21,956 bases of DNA from Spirogloea muscicola (GCA_009602725.1 WELB01000185.1:5884-27839); one strand, 5' to 3'. Shown: positions 1 to 10,874, counted from the first letter of the stretch. Made by a program: numbers and translations. The notes: generated by a model not told the origin, from the sequence alone.

Positions 1-102
1 GCTGCCCGTGAAGACAGGAGGCGCTTGGTAGGGGAGGACGAGCTCGGCTCCCGCCGGGGTAGAGGAGGCCGGGGCGCCCGAGGCCGCCGCCGCGGGGCTT
101 GA

Positions 103-435
103 AGCGTCGGGAGGAGCAGCTGTCGCTGGCGCAGGCACGGGGAACTGCTGCCCAGCCGAGGGTGACCGGGGGAACTCGGCAGCGGCGAGGCAACCAGAGG
201 GGCGGGGGCAGGGTCTGGCGCGGCCTTGAGCGTGGCGCCCGAAGAAGCCCCGGGGCCTGGCGCGGCCATGAGCTCGTCGGCGCCAGCTCGCCAGCCGGCG
301 GCAGCGGGGGGCGAAAGGACCGCCGCCGCCGCCGCGGCGGCGGCGGCGGCGGCGCGGGGGGCAAGCGCGGGCGCGCCAACGGTCGGGTTGGGGGTGGGCG
401 AAAAAAAGGGCGATGGCTATGATAGGCCAGCCCAG
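103..435 (+). repeat. CpG-rich dispersed repeat, copy 1
   Basis: This stretch is nearly identical to 15949-16265. The match begins at the A of AGCGTCGGGAGGAGC and runs through the poly-G/(CGG)n part to a tail ending near GGCCAGCCCA. Visible differences are one C/T change (239 here), different lengths of the CGG tract, and a diverged tail after GGTGGGCGAAA. Open frames run through both copies, for example one starting at 226 with MSVAPEEAPGPG. The indels put the two copies in different frames after the CGG tract, so I treat it as non-coding repeat. Its end carries the GGCCAGCCC motif that recurs across 14365-18060. Confidence 0.85.
320..354. repeat. (CCG)n-(CGG)n self-complementary tract
   Basis: Five CCG units (320-334) are followed directly by CGG units (335-354). 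Bases 320-349 form a perfect 30-base palindrome that could fold into a GC-only hairpin. The homologous copy near 16160 has only the CGG side, so the CCG half is particular to this copy. Confidence 0.85.
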
Positions 436-514
436 TATAAGGTCAACCGAGTAACCCTGTAACCAAGGAAGCAAGTAACCGAGTGATCACCAAGTTCTGA
501 AGCACATTGAAGCC

Positions 515-625
515 ATGGCCAAGGCTGCTCCCCAGCGCCCTCCACCGCCGACGCCGCCGCCGCCGCCTGCCAATTTGGGCGCCCTTGGCTTCGGCCACTC
601 GCGCTCGCAGTGGCTCTCAACCTAA
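515..625 (+). other. Short proline-rich ORF upstream of the carboxylase gene
   Basis: The ATG at 515 lies in a favourable context (GAAGCCATGGCC) and opens 36 codons: MAKAAPQRPPPPTPPPPP, then a short non-repetitive tail ending SQWLST, then TAA. The CCG-rich codons explain most of the proline. It could be an upstream ORF in the leader of the gene starting at 731, or chance. No family is recognised and no splice donor links it to the next gene. Confidence 0.15.
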
Positions 626-690
626 GCCCTGAATCCCTAACCCTGAACCCTTAACCCCCGAACCTCCTGATACTGAACCCTAAACCTATT
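626..690. repeat. Degenerate telomere-like (CCCTRAA)n stretch
   Basis: Consecutive units read CCCTGAAT, CCCTAAC, CCTGAAC, CCTTAAC, CCCCGAAC and later CTGAAC and CCTAAAC. This is a decayed version of the plant/algal telomere unit CCCTAAA. It ends about 40 bases before the proposed start of the carboxylase gene. GAACCCTAAACC (677-688) also resembles the plant telo-box promoter element. It could be an old interstitial telomere, a repair scar or a promoter element. Confidence 0.55.
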
Positions 691-730
691 CAGTCGCCAC
701 CTGCTGTCGAGAGGAGGGCGAGGGCGGACA

Positions 731-3700
731 ATGCGCAGGACGGCGGCCGTATGCGGCAGTTGGCCGAAGTCAGGCGCCCACAATGGCGCAGCCTGGCGGC
801 GGCTCCCGGTCATCGCCGCAATTACTGCAAATTATGCAGTGGCACATCATGTGCGTGGCGTGGAGCTAGCTGCATGGCTTCCGAGAAGCCCAGAAAAGCT
901 GAGCCGGCTGGTCCACAGCGGCGAGCCTCGTTCGGTCACGGCAGCCTGCGGCAGCTTGTTGCCAGCGGCGGCTGATGCTGCTGGGAAGGTGCGTGCTGCC
1001 TCTGAGTTGCTGCAAGACTACCAGGGTTTTGGGTTCTCGCATTTAGGTTATTAATTTCCACGTCAGGTACAGAACTCTATAGAAATATTGAGACCTGTGA
1101 ATGCCTGCACATGTTGTATCGCCCAGCTGCTTGTCCCAGGCCGAATGTGCGTCTTGTAATGCACCGAGCAGCTCTGTGGGCTTCCTGTTCATTGAGCTGC
1201 TGCTGTCCACGCAATATCTCATGAATGCATCACTCAATTGCTAGCTAGCAATGCAGGAAGCGTAAGTGAAATTGATGGCCACTATGACGTTGCCAAGGTG
1301 CAGCAATGAGTTGCATTATGGCAGCTTCGGCTCCTTCCTGAGCCTTGAGCTTGTAGCACAGCTGCTCCACTTGCGCAGGTGGGTACGGCTCCGCCCTTCT
1401 CAAAGGTCCTTGTGGCCAACCGCGGCGAGATTGCATGTCGCATCATGCGGACGGCCCGGCGGTTGGGCATCAAGACGGTGGCGGTCTACAGCGATGTGGA
1501 CCGCGCAATGCCGCATGTCCACATGGCAGACGAAGCTGTCTGCCTGGTGAGGCTGGAAGGCCCAGAAGCACCATGCAAGTCCTTTGCTGCTACCTTTGAC
1601 GAGGCCCTCGCTGGTAGCTAGCACATGCGCAGCCATGACTGGCATTGACTCAGCATAGACCACGAAAGATAGGTCCAGTTGCAAACATAAACCCATGACT
1701 CGAAAGCGCGTCATGTGAGTATATTCAGCAAGTCTGAGTCAACAGGCCTAGCCTTAATTTGCTCTTGCAAGATTGCTAGAAAGGGTCTCATGTCGTGTAG
1801 CTGAGGCAGATACCTGGCTTTGTAACATCTGGTAGCAAATGTTGGCTCTTCTCTTGCAGACGAACCTGCACACTGTCACACCTAGCTAGACTATCAACAC
1901 CTAGGCAGAAAGAAAGTGAGACTTTCTGCCTAAATAGCATAGTTTCCGAGGCTTCATGCCAGACCTTGGATTGTAGCTGAACAAGCATAAGTACGACAAA
2001 CGAGTCTTACAGTCAAAGGACGGGGCTTGCTGGCAGGGCCCTGCTCCAGCCGTGCAGAGCTACCTAAATGTTGATCGACTCGTGGCTGCCGTTCAATCCA
2101 CCGGCGCTCAAGCTGTGAGCCCTTTTCTCTTTTGGTCTCATGCACAGTACAGATAACATTCTGCTCATAATCTCCTGGCACTTACTGGCTCGTGCTTTGC
2201 CAAGCATGAGCACAATAATACTGAGAAGGGTTAGATCTTATTGTGGACATCCACCATTGAACAATTGCCATGATCAGCTGCCGTCTTTGTGATGCTTTCT
2301 AGAGGTTGCTCCATTTTCTGGTTGGGCAGGTGCACCCTGGCTATGGCTTCCTTTCAGAGAATGCATCCTTCGTGGAAGATCTGGAGGCGATGGGCGTCAC
2401 CTTCGTCGGGCCCTCTGCGTCTGCCATCGCTGCCATGGGCGACAAGGTTTGGCTCCACGATTCTCAGAAGATCTGTGCCCTTGACTTGGCACACAGACAG
2501 CTCTGCCCCTTGAGCCCCAGATAATACCATGAATATCACACTTGTTCAGGCAGTGCAATTCAATGCCTATCTGCATATCAACGCCGCCAATGTTTTGTAA
2601 AGTCAACAGTGTTGCATTTCTTTATTCAGTCACTGTTGCCTTTAATGCCTACACAAGCTTGAGAGTGCAAGTGAGCCTGACCAGCTTGACCTCATTGCAT
2701 GGTCAAGCGTCGAATGCAGCCGTTTATGGACACTGTACATCGTACTCTTGTGACTTCTTCCAGATAGAGAGCAAGAGGCTCGCTTTGGAGGCGGGGGTGA
2801 GTACTATACCTGGCAGCGCAGAAGTCCTGGCCGACCCTGACCACGCCGTACAGATAGGTATCTGTGATAGCCTTACATTCGGATTTGAACCTTTACTTGT
2901 GGTGGACAGAAAAACTTCATAGACTGGCTGCCAAATCTTAACTATAATATGAGCATGCTCAATATAGGCATGTTATTGGCAGCACACGTCTTTCTGATGC
3001 TGCAGTCGTGGTACTGCCGCAGCAAAGATGGTGGGCTTCCCAGTCATGCTCAAAGCTTCGGCTGGAGGTGGTGGCAAGGGCATGCGTGTTGCCAGGTCAG
3101 TTTGCTCTCTCTGAGTGTGCTTCTTCAATGAGCAGTACAGAAACATGTAGAAACAAATGGTTTAGTTGAAAACATAGAAACAATGTACTCAGCTTTGAGG
3201 TGTCTGACTGAGACAGTCGGGGATACAACTTCCATAACTCTGTGGACTTGACGGTTTTCCCAGGCTCCATGATAGTCAAGCAGGCCATCATAAGCTCTCT
3301 GTGCCAATGCTTTATGTAAACTTTTAATACCTCCAACAATGAAGCCTCGGTCTCTGTACAGGAGCGAGGAGGAGGTGAGAGAGAGCTTTGAGCTGTGCCG
3401 CGCGGAGGCGGAGTCCAGCTTTGCTGATGGCCGCATCTTCATTGAGAGGCGAGATTGATAAGCCTTCTGCCCGCCAGCGTGACAGCAGCGAGCGGGTAAT
3501 GCCTTGTGTTGTGAATGTCACCAAATTAGGAATATCCGCAAATGAAGTGCAAATTAAGTGCGCTAAGGCCACCTTCAGCTCATTACTGCCCATGCAAGAG
3601 TAATATGGACAACTAGATTGACAGGCTCTTGGGCTGTTGCAGATTCATTGAGCGGCCGCGGCACATTGAGATCCAATTAGTGGGCGACGCACATGGCCAC

Positions 3701-6700
3701 GTGGTCAGCATCCTGACAGAGTGGGCGTGGTTCCACGTCCATTGCTTATCATGCTTCATTGATGCATTGAAATGCTTACTGCCTCACTTGTTCTCCTCCT
3801 GTAGACTACAAATAGAGCAATTAGTAGTCCCTAGAAAATTATGGGCCATCATCAATATCGTTTGTGAAAGTTGTACCTTGCGATATGCATAGGCCTTGTG
3901 TTACTCTAGCATTCTGACTGGGGTTTGCAAATTGAAAAATGTCGACGACTGACTGATACACATGGACTTTGAATGACATCAATGATGAATATATTGCGTA
4001 AGTGGTTTGCAGGTCTACCTTCCAGAAAGAGAGTGCTCCATCCAACGACGGAACCAGAAGGTGAGATGATTTTAATGCAAGGGACCAATGCTAAGTGCTG
4101 CCAGCAAGAAGTTGCACTGCGAACTGCCTCTAGATATACCTGCGCAATTGTCAGCTTCTGTGCCTTCTGACTCTCTATTTATATTATGGTGCTTAAACAT
4201 AGGGACCCACTTTAGTATTTATGATCAGATCCAGAACTCGGGTATCAATTGTTCTCTTCTATCAACTCAGGGTGCAAATTCATCTGTGTATCTGAAATGA
4301 AGGTGGTTGAGGAGGCTCCCTCAACGTTTCTCCCTCCCGACATGCGCAAGGCCATGGGCGAGCAAGCCGTCGCTCTCGCCAAAGCTGTGGGCTACAAGTC
4401 TGCTGGAACCGTTGAGTTCCTCATGGACAAGGACAGAAACTTTTACTTTCTTGAGAGAACACGCGGTTGCAGGTACATACACTGAAAGGAATCTATGACT
4501 ACAACATTCACGCGCGAATCTTATGTTGCTTGTGATGGCTGTTGTGAAAGCAATGCCATCAAAGGCCATTTATATCACCGGGCCCGTCTAAGTACAGATC
4601 ATGTCAGAAGCCATGCAATCCACAATGCTAATCAAGTCTGTCATCCTTGAACAGGTGGAGCATCCCGTTACCGAGCTAGTCACAGGCTTGGATTTGGTGG
4701 AGATCATGTTCAGGGTACTGCAATCCGTTCCCTCTCTTGTCATTTGGCAATGCTGGGAGGGCCATGGGATGATGAATTAGTTCCTCTCTGTCATGGGCTT
4801 TGCGTTAGACAAGCTTCGATGCAACTTACGACTTCGTAATATGCCGGTCGCTTACTCGTGGGCTGTTCATGGGCTTGGGTGAGTTGGACGCCTTTACATG
4901 TAGTCAATGCAAAGTGTGTTTTCAAATAGGGTTTAAGGTTTAGTGTTTAGGCCCTTACATACTTTCAAACTGGAGCTGCTCTAATTGTACTGGCCAGGTA
5001 GCGGCGGGAGAGAGGCTACAGCTGTCGCAGGAAGAGGCGGCCGTGCCTCGGGGCTGGGCGCTGGAGTGCCGCGTGTATGCTGAGGACCCCTGCCGCAACT
5101 TCCTCCTGTGCGGGCTGCTCCACACCTACTTGCAAGCAGTAGACCAGATGATGAAATGGAAACATGATCATACATCAATAAATTCTCTATCACCTGATCA
5201 GTGAGCTGGAAATGCGATGCAATTGTGGACCGCAAGTCTTTATCAGGCTGCAGCCACTTAAGGCTTGAGGAATCTCTGGGTTTTGTCTGCACAATTGATT
5301 GTGCACTAAGCTGAGTGTTGTCCTTGCAAGTTACTTGGTGCCCAGATGACAAGTTGATCAATGCCTGTAGAGAAGACCATATCTTGTGATAGAAATTGTA
5401 CATCTCTACTTTGCATCGGCAACTTGCAGAACACAAGGAAGGTTGAAGACTTACATGGAACCAACTTCTGAGACTCCTGATGAGATTGTAAGAGTGGACT
5501 CGGGCATAAGAGAGGGCTGCTGTGTTAGCATCCACTATGACTCACTCCTCTCCAAGGTATAGCGATGTCCTGGCAAGACTGTTAAGGGTTACATTCTGAA
5601 ATGGTAGTCCCCCTTGAGCCGTACATAGTAGCCAAGTTACACAAGTACAGAGTTGGGACGCAAAGCATTCACAATCATATGCAATCTCTCTGTTTAATTG
5701 ATAATACTTTTTCCCGCATGAATGGTAGAGTTTCTCTCACTACTGATATCTGTGATTCTGCACAGCTCATCACTTGGGGCCCTGCTCGAGCATCAGCTAT
5801 TGCTTCGATGGAGGTAAGGCACACATTTGGATGTGGCTCACTTCAACATAACGCCAGTCGCTGATATGGTTTATGCTGACTACCAAATTCTGCGAAGTGC
5901 ATTTTCACGGAGTTTGGTAGGTTATGCAAGTTGTATAGATGCAGGTCCTAGCGCAGGAGTGCAGCAACCTCTTGCTGCAAACTTTGGAGTGCTCTTCTCA
6001 CATCATCATCATGAAGAGGTCTTGATCTTGCAGCGAGTTGCTCCCCTTTCAGCGAGCATTGGACAGCTACATCATTCACGGTCTCAACCACAATGCATCC
6101 TTCCTCAGATCTGTGATATCATTGCAGGTAGACCAATTGTTCAGTACGCCGTGGTCATGACTTCTTAGATTACCAAGAAAACATACAAGTAGTCCCTACA
6201 TCACCTAACTTTTTTGATATAAGTTCCTACAGCGTGACAATCTGAATACAAGGGCGTTCAGGTGGTGGCATCCAGTGCTTTCCCTCCATACTCCCTTAGT
6301 AAAGAAGTTCAGCCCACTTATGCAGGACTTCAAGGCCGGCAATCTTAGTACCAAATTTCTTGACGAGCACTTTCCAGATGGGTGGAAGAGCCCGGGCTTA
6401 TCTTCCAAGCAGAAGGTAGCAGATTGCACACCATGTACATTAAGAAAGTATCAGCGTGACAATACCCCGTGCGCAATGGTCATCAGACTATGATCAGTTG
6501 CACTGATAATTGACCTATGACATTATAACATCCTCAACCTCGATATACAACCTAATATATTTGAGATGAGGTTTGCTGACATGTTTGTCTGTTGCATCCT
6601 GTATCTGTCTGCAATGTAAGTAGTCAGAATAGCATGCAGCAGAGGTCTTCCTCATGTTGTGAATGCTCTGTCGCACTAACAGGCGGATGCAGGAGTTAGG

Positions 6701-8225
6701 ACAATAAAGAGTTGATTATAGTGTCAGGTCTATTGGTGCAGGATGAAGTCATTGCTATTGCCACACTTCTGCGTGTCACATCAACACATACAAAGAGGTT
6801 GAAGCTACCTTCACAGCAGGAGCTGCTGCAATTGATTATCTCCATTGCTGGCGAGGACGTCTTTGTGACAGTGCAAGCTGGAGAAAACCAGTACAGTCCG
6901 CAGCTGGTACTCATGCTTTTTGCCAGTCTGAGATACCGTTAAGAGAGCTGTAGGGCCATGAATGTTCTGGTCGCACCTTTTCTATGCATTCATGATTCTC
7001 AAATTTTTAGCTTAAGCACAAGTTTTTTTGTGTTTGAGATAGAATGCAATGGCAGTGGACTTGCATAGGCTGACATCAAGAGAAACACCGTGAAGCAACT
7101 TCCGAGTGTGTCATTGAGAACTTTTGTGACCATGTGACCTGGAGTTCCATGGGCATACTTGCAGGAGATGGAGATAGGTGGTCGCCACTACAAGGTCAGG
7201 GAATCAGTCAAGCAGCTCAAAGGCAGGCCATCTTTGGTCGCGGTTGCCATCAACGGCAAGGAGGCCACCTGTCAAATGCTGAAGAGGCTTCCACGTGGCT
7301 TCCGCCTCCTCTACGAGGGTGCTGAGGTAGTTTCAACCGCAAAACAAACTTTACATACATCACCAAACCTTATGGCAGCTAATTTATAGTGTAGTTCCTA
7401 GACCTTCCGCACCCTGATCATTGCATTCTGGGTTGTGACCAGTTCGCTATGAGATTGCTGGTGCATGTGAGTTCCTGAGGTGGACTGGCGTATGGTTGAC
7501 ACCAACTTTGTTGCTGTTGGAAGCATGAAATGAACTGGATGCCTTTTATGAGCTTGGGAGTACTGGCCTGGCTGGTCATTGTTTTGCTGATTCCATGTCA
7601 ATATGTCTTTTGCAGATTGATGTCCTTGTTCAGATGCCGATGCAAGCCAATCTCTCTAAGCACATGCCTCCACCCCCTGTCACTGATTATAGCAAGGTAA
7701 AGATGATGTTGCTTCGTGGCTTTTACTTGTTGGCAGCATCAGCAGGTTGCAGTAGTGATAAAATGAGATGCATGGCCTTCCTATCTCACTAAACGGATAA
7801 GTAAGTGGTTGACCGTCCACTTGTTGCTAGGTTCTGCGCTCGCCAATGCCGGGTTACCTTGTCAAGATAACTGCCGAAGTTGGTCAGGAGGTAAAGTTAG
7901 CCAATCTGCATATCAGGCACTGCATGAGGCACCATGCATTGTTCTGTGGGCTAGCCGTGTTCAGTGATTACCCTTGCTTGTGATGCACAAAGGTTGTCAT
8001 GACGTGCAGCAAGCAATAAGATGGAATTGTTACTCAAATGGGAGAAAGAATTTTCACTAGATACCAGGGTGAATGCAGGTGATGCAAGGAGACGAACTCG
8101 CAGTAGTCGAGGCAATGAAGATGAGGAACGTGCTGCGATCAGAGCAAGCAGGCATTGTTAAGAAAGTTTGCGTTGAGATGGGGTGCATCTTGAGCATTGA
8201 CCAAGTGATACTAGAGTTCGAATGA
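731..8225 (+). CDS. PCCA: Propionyl-CoA carboxylase alpha subunit, 21 exons, one apparent frameshift
   Basis: Biotin-dependent carboxylase subunit (propionyl-CoA to methylmalonyl-CoA, mitochondrial matrix in known cases). Exons: 731-988, 1379-1546, 2037-2114, 2330-2446, 2764-2857, 3023-3095, 3362-3448, 3643-3703, 4013-4060, 4303-4472, 4655-4714, 4998-5107, 5430-5556, 5766-5813, 6053-6127, 6326-6415, 6742-6906, 7165-7326, 7616-7696, 7831-7890, 8079-8225; about 759 residues (human PCCA 728). Domains: Arg-rich presumed transit peptide (1-86; exon 1 chosen because its AAG|GTGCGT donor joins in phase); biotin carboxylase from [13 protein letters not shown] (~95); ATP-grasp loop SAGGGGKGM (~251-259); ERECSIQRR (~317); VEHPVTE; biotin-carboxylase C-domain; a BT-like linker with LRSPMPG; biotinyl EAMKM with Lys about 725, 34 residues from the end. 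The linker and LRSPMPG favour PCC over methylcrotonyl-CoA carboxylase. Oddities: one base is missing in the E-M-N-T-R signature at 4456-4457, and intron 7 is GC-AG. Exon 1 is the least certain part; the rest are supported by homology and phase. Confidence 0.93.
1902..1932. repeat. 11-bp perfect inverted repeat in PCCA intron 2
   Basis: TAGGCAGAAAG (1902-1912) pairs perfectly with CTTTCTGCCTA (1922-1932) across a 9-base loop. It is intronic, and no function is assigned. Confidence 0.5.
3449..3642 (+). other. GC-AG intron 7 of PCCA
   Basis: The upstream exon must end GAG AG (3448) and the next begins A TTC ATT GAG (3643) to give [16 protein letters not shown], the family sequence, with no missing or extra residue. 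The intron therefore starts GCGAGA after an AG and ends TTGCAG. No nearby GT donor keeps the frame. The AG|GC context fits the minor GC-AG class spliced by the major spliceosome. Confidence 0.75.
4456..4457 (+). other. Apparent one-base deletion in PCCA exon 10
   Basis: Exon 10 reads in frame from VVEEAPS to NFYFLE, then the bases are GAG AG AAC ACG CGG TTG CAG. The family signature here is E-M-N-T-R-L-Q, which needs one more base between GAG and AAC. Without it, translation continues ERTRGCR and meets TAG at 4677-4679 in exon 11. All ten downstream exons stay open and conserved in the expected frame, so a sequencing or assembly error is as likely as a true lesion. Confidence 0.85.
4928..4953. 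repeat. Telomere-like TTTAGGG fragment in PCCA intron 11
   Basis: The bases AGGGTTTAAGGTTTAG followed by TGTTTAGGCCC read as three to four decayed TTTAGGG units, in the orientation opposite to the stretch at 626-690. Confidence 0.4.
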
Positions 8226-9237
8226 GACCCTAACTACATCTGGCAAGGCCGGCATCTGTAGCGCCAAGGCTTCGCCACTTGGGACAGCACCAGGTCTACA
8301 ACTGGCCACCCAAGCTGCACCACACCCCACAGCCGCAAAGCATCTGGTAGGTTGACTGGTGACTGGGTGGCTGATTTATATTTTTCATTTTGAGGTGACT
8401 GGAGAAGGAGAGTTAGGTCCTCAGCTCTGCAAAACATGACAAAGTTACACTGTATTTGTCTAGGAAAGCCCTTCACATGGTTGCCCCAGTCCACATGGAG
8501 GCAGCCACATCGCGGTCCAGCCAGATGTACTTTATCGATTTCTACTGTCGCATGAAAGTGAGAGCTGAGATCTACTGATGACTTTGAATGACCAAAAACG
8601 ATGACACCGGTCCGGTACATCCGACATTGTACCCTGAGTTTTACAATAGATATGTAGACTGTTTAGTCTATCAGCTTTTTGAGTGGAACTAAATGATAAC
8701 GTTGAATATAATCTCAAACCTCTTAAGGAAAACTTGGTGATTGGAGGGGAAGGCTTGGGAGGGATGTTCGGTTGAGGGTCCCCTCCCAAGCAGTAAAAGC
8801 TCCTCATGAAGCTGAGGCACTTGCAATTTTGTGACACTACAAAGACTACCAATTGCGCGTCTGTGGCTTCTACATGGGACACTCGGGCGCTGCCGGACAG
8901 AGGGCCTCCGAAGAAAGCTGTTCATGAAACAATTAGTGAGACTGAAGTTCGACATTTAGATCGAGGGTAAATTAGAGGTATTTTCCTCCTGCAACACCCC
9001 CACCAGGGCTCAGCTGCATGCATGGGGCGGGACGTGGGCGCCCAGCTCGGCCGTGGGCGCCCAGCTCAGGAGCTGCCGCAGGCCAGCCGCCGCGGCAGGA
9101 CGAGCTCTAAAGACCACGCGCTGCAAGGACATGGACGACGACTGAGCAGGCAAGCCCCTGCTCCTGGCGGCGACGAAGCCGCTCTGGGTGCGCAACTCAG
9201 GCCAGAAGCACAGCCGAAGGTCTGCTGCAGGCCTGCC
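8226..9237. other. Intergenic region with leader of the PLAC8 gene
   Basis: No gene is supported here. The minus-strand frames at 8234-8620 and 8532-8882 lack any recognisable motif. From about 9000 the sequence turns GC-rich. It contains a GGGGCGGGA box (9024-9032) and a 16-base direct repeat, CGTGGGCGCCCAGCTC, at 9033-9048 and 9052-9067. This is likely the promoter or leader of the downstream gene. The frame of that gene is also open from an ATG at 9022. Confidence 0.5.
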
Positions 9238-10221
9238 ATGGCGGCCGAGGAGGTTGGTCGCGGTAGTCAGCAGCAGAAGCGGTGGAGCAGCGGGCTGTTC
9301 GACTGCGCCAAGGACCCCAAGACGTGCTGCCTCGTCGCATGCTGCCCCTGCGTGGCGTTCGCGCAGAACGCGCGCCGCATCATGCGCAACAGCCCCGACC
9401 CCGGCTGCCTGCGTCCGACTGCCGTGAACCCACATGCACCCTCTGCAGCATCAGCAGTCGAATGTCACATAAAACATGCAAATGCTCAGTGACACTTAGG
9501 CCATGCCTGGCTTTCTTTAGAGCCTCTTAGAGATGATAGTCATTACATTGGCGTTGGCAACAAGAGGTATCGCTGAAACGTACACATCAGGACTTCAACT
9601 TTGCCAGAGAGCTCGAAGCTGCAGATTCACGTCAGAGCTTGTGAGAGCTGGCTGGCCAAGATAGTCTTTGAGCGACTCATATAAGATTCATCATCACTGA
9701 TCAACTGCAGTTGTGTTCCTCTGTATTCCATGCTGAAAGTTTTCTGCATCTACTACTTCTGCCTGGGGGCGTGCCTGGCGTGCCCACTGTGCTGCCTAAT
9801 TGGGCCGCCGGCATACTGGACCTGCTGCGTCCCGTGTTACGCCTACCGCTACCGCCAGTGCCTGCGAGCCAAGTATGGCCTGCCCGAGGAGCCGCTCACC
9901 GACTTCTGTGCTCACTGCTGTTGCCACCCGTGTGCCGTCTGCCAGGAGGCCCGTGAGCTTGCGTACCAAGAAAGCCTTGTGGGTGTCAGCCCGCTCGACA
10001 GGGGACCATACAGCGGCGCAAGCTATGGCTATGCATGGCCGGTCCTGCCGCCGGCCGTGGTTGTGGAGGCCGTGCCAGTGCCAGTGCCCATACCGCCGCC
10101 CAATATGGCCATGCACAGGGACTGGCCTGAGGCAGGCCTTGAGAGAGCGCCGGCAAGCACTGCAGATCAGCCAGCCAGGCTCAAGGATGCGGCAAGTGAA
10201 GCTAAGGGCAGCTCCTCATGA
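9238..10221 (+). CDS. PLAC8-family cysteine-rich protein, two exons
   Basis: Exon 1 starts at ATG 9238 (context CTGCCATGG) and encodes MAAEEVGRGSQQQKRW, then the PLAC8 hallmark C-x6-CCLVACCPC (Cys at 23, 30, 31, 35, 36, 38). Exon 2 supplies the rest: a hydrophobic Cys-rich stretch FCIYYFCLGACLACPLCCL, YRYRQCLRAKYGLPEEP, then DFCAHCCCHPCAVCQEAREL, the conserved second half. A tail of about 80 residues rich in Pro, Val and Ala ends at TGA 10221. Plant relatives (PCR, CNR/FWL) are membrane proteins linked to metal tolerance or cell number; which role applies here is unknown. The exon junction is unresolved: a donor at 9413 (GTCCGA) with an acceptor after 9739 keeps the frame, while the better-looking CTGCAG acceptor at 9710 needs a phase-2 donor that I cannot find. 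An in-frame ATG at 9022 would add 72 residues of low-complexity sequence. Confidence 0.88.
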
Positions 10222-10874
10222 TCACTTTCCAGTGTCAGCACCCACACCCAAGTATCCATGGCTAAGTGCAATTGGCATAAGACCTTCATCACACACAACA
10301 TCCCACCACCCCTGCTTGTCTATGCTAAACTCCCACATTCGAGCTTTGAGCTACTCAGGTCCCAAATTGAAGTTCGCAAGTGATCTCATTCTTATCCATC
10401 TGGTTGTCTGCCTGGAGAAGCTCTAAGAGGTGCTTCCTGTCCATGGAGGGTTGCTTCTTGGTTTTTACACCCTATCATGAGTCTGAGGTGTCTACCAACT
10501 GAAGTTGGTCGCTCAATGAATCGCCAGCATCATGATCGATCAACGGCAAGGAATGTGTGATTAACCCTCTCCTTTGATTGCTGAACGTCCAAGGAGTCTG
10601 ACAAGATATAGGGAGCCAGCGAGCAGCTGCGGCTTACGTGCGACAAGCTTGCATTTACAGTTCACTACAAGTTCTGCTATTGCGAGACTTGACTAACTTG
10701 CAAATGTCGTGTCTGTGGGCCCCTATCAGCACTTTGGGGGCCCCTGCATATTTCTGCGCTGCTGGCCAGCTTGTTGACCCTGCGGGAGCGTCCTTGAAGT
10801 ACAACCCTTGTGAGAGCTTAAGTCCTGCTAAGGCTAGACTTGTTCCTATCTCACTCTGACTAGGCTTAAGATAT
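10222..10874. other. Convergent intergenic region (3' ends of two genes)
   Basis: The PLAC8 gene (+) and the decarboxylase gene (-) converge here, so this should hold both 3' UTRs. On the minus strand a TGTAA, the usual chlorophyte polyadenylation signal, lies at 10655-10659, about 215 bases past the decarboxylase stop. I see no coding, RNA or repeat feature. Confidence 0.4.

Noticed and set aside
99-422. Arg/Gly-rich 107-codon frame in repeat copy 1
   Set aside because: The copy at 15949-16265 does not conserve this frame past the trinucleotide tract, so selection for coding is not evident.
4981-5535. 184-codon minus-strand open frame
   Set aside because: It lies antisense across PCCA exons 12 and 13 and the intron between them. 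Those exons are supported by strong homology and splice sites.
8234-8882. Two overlapping minus-strand frames of 116-128 codons after PCCA
   Set aside because: They show no recognisable motif or splice structure and ordinary intergenic base composition.
9010-9435. 141-codon minus-strand frame
   Set aside because: It is antisense to PLAC8 exon 1, with a composition explained by GC-rich sequence.
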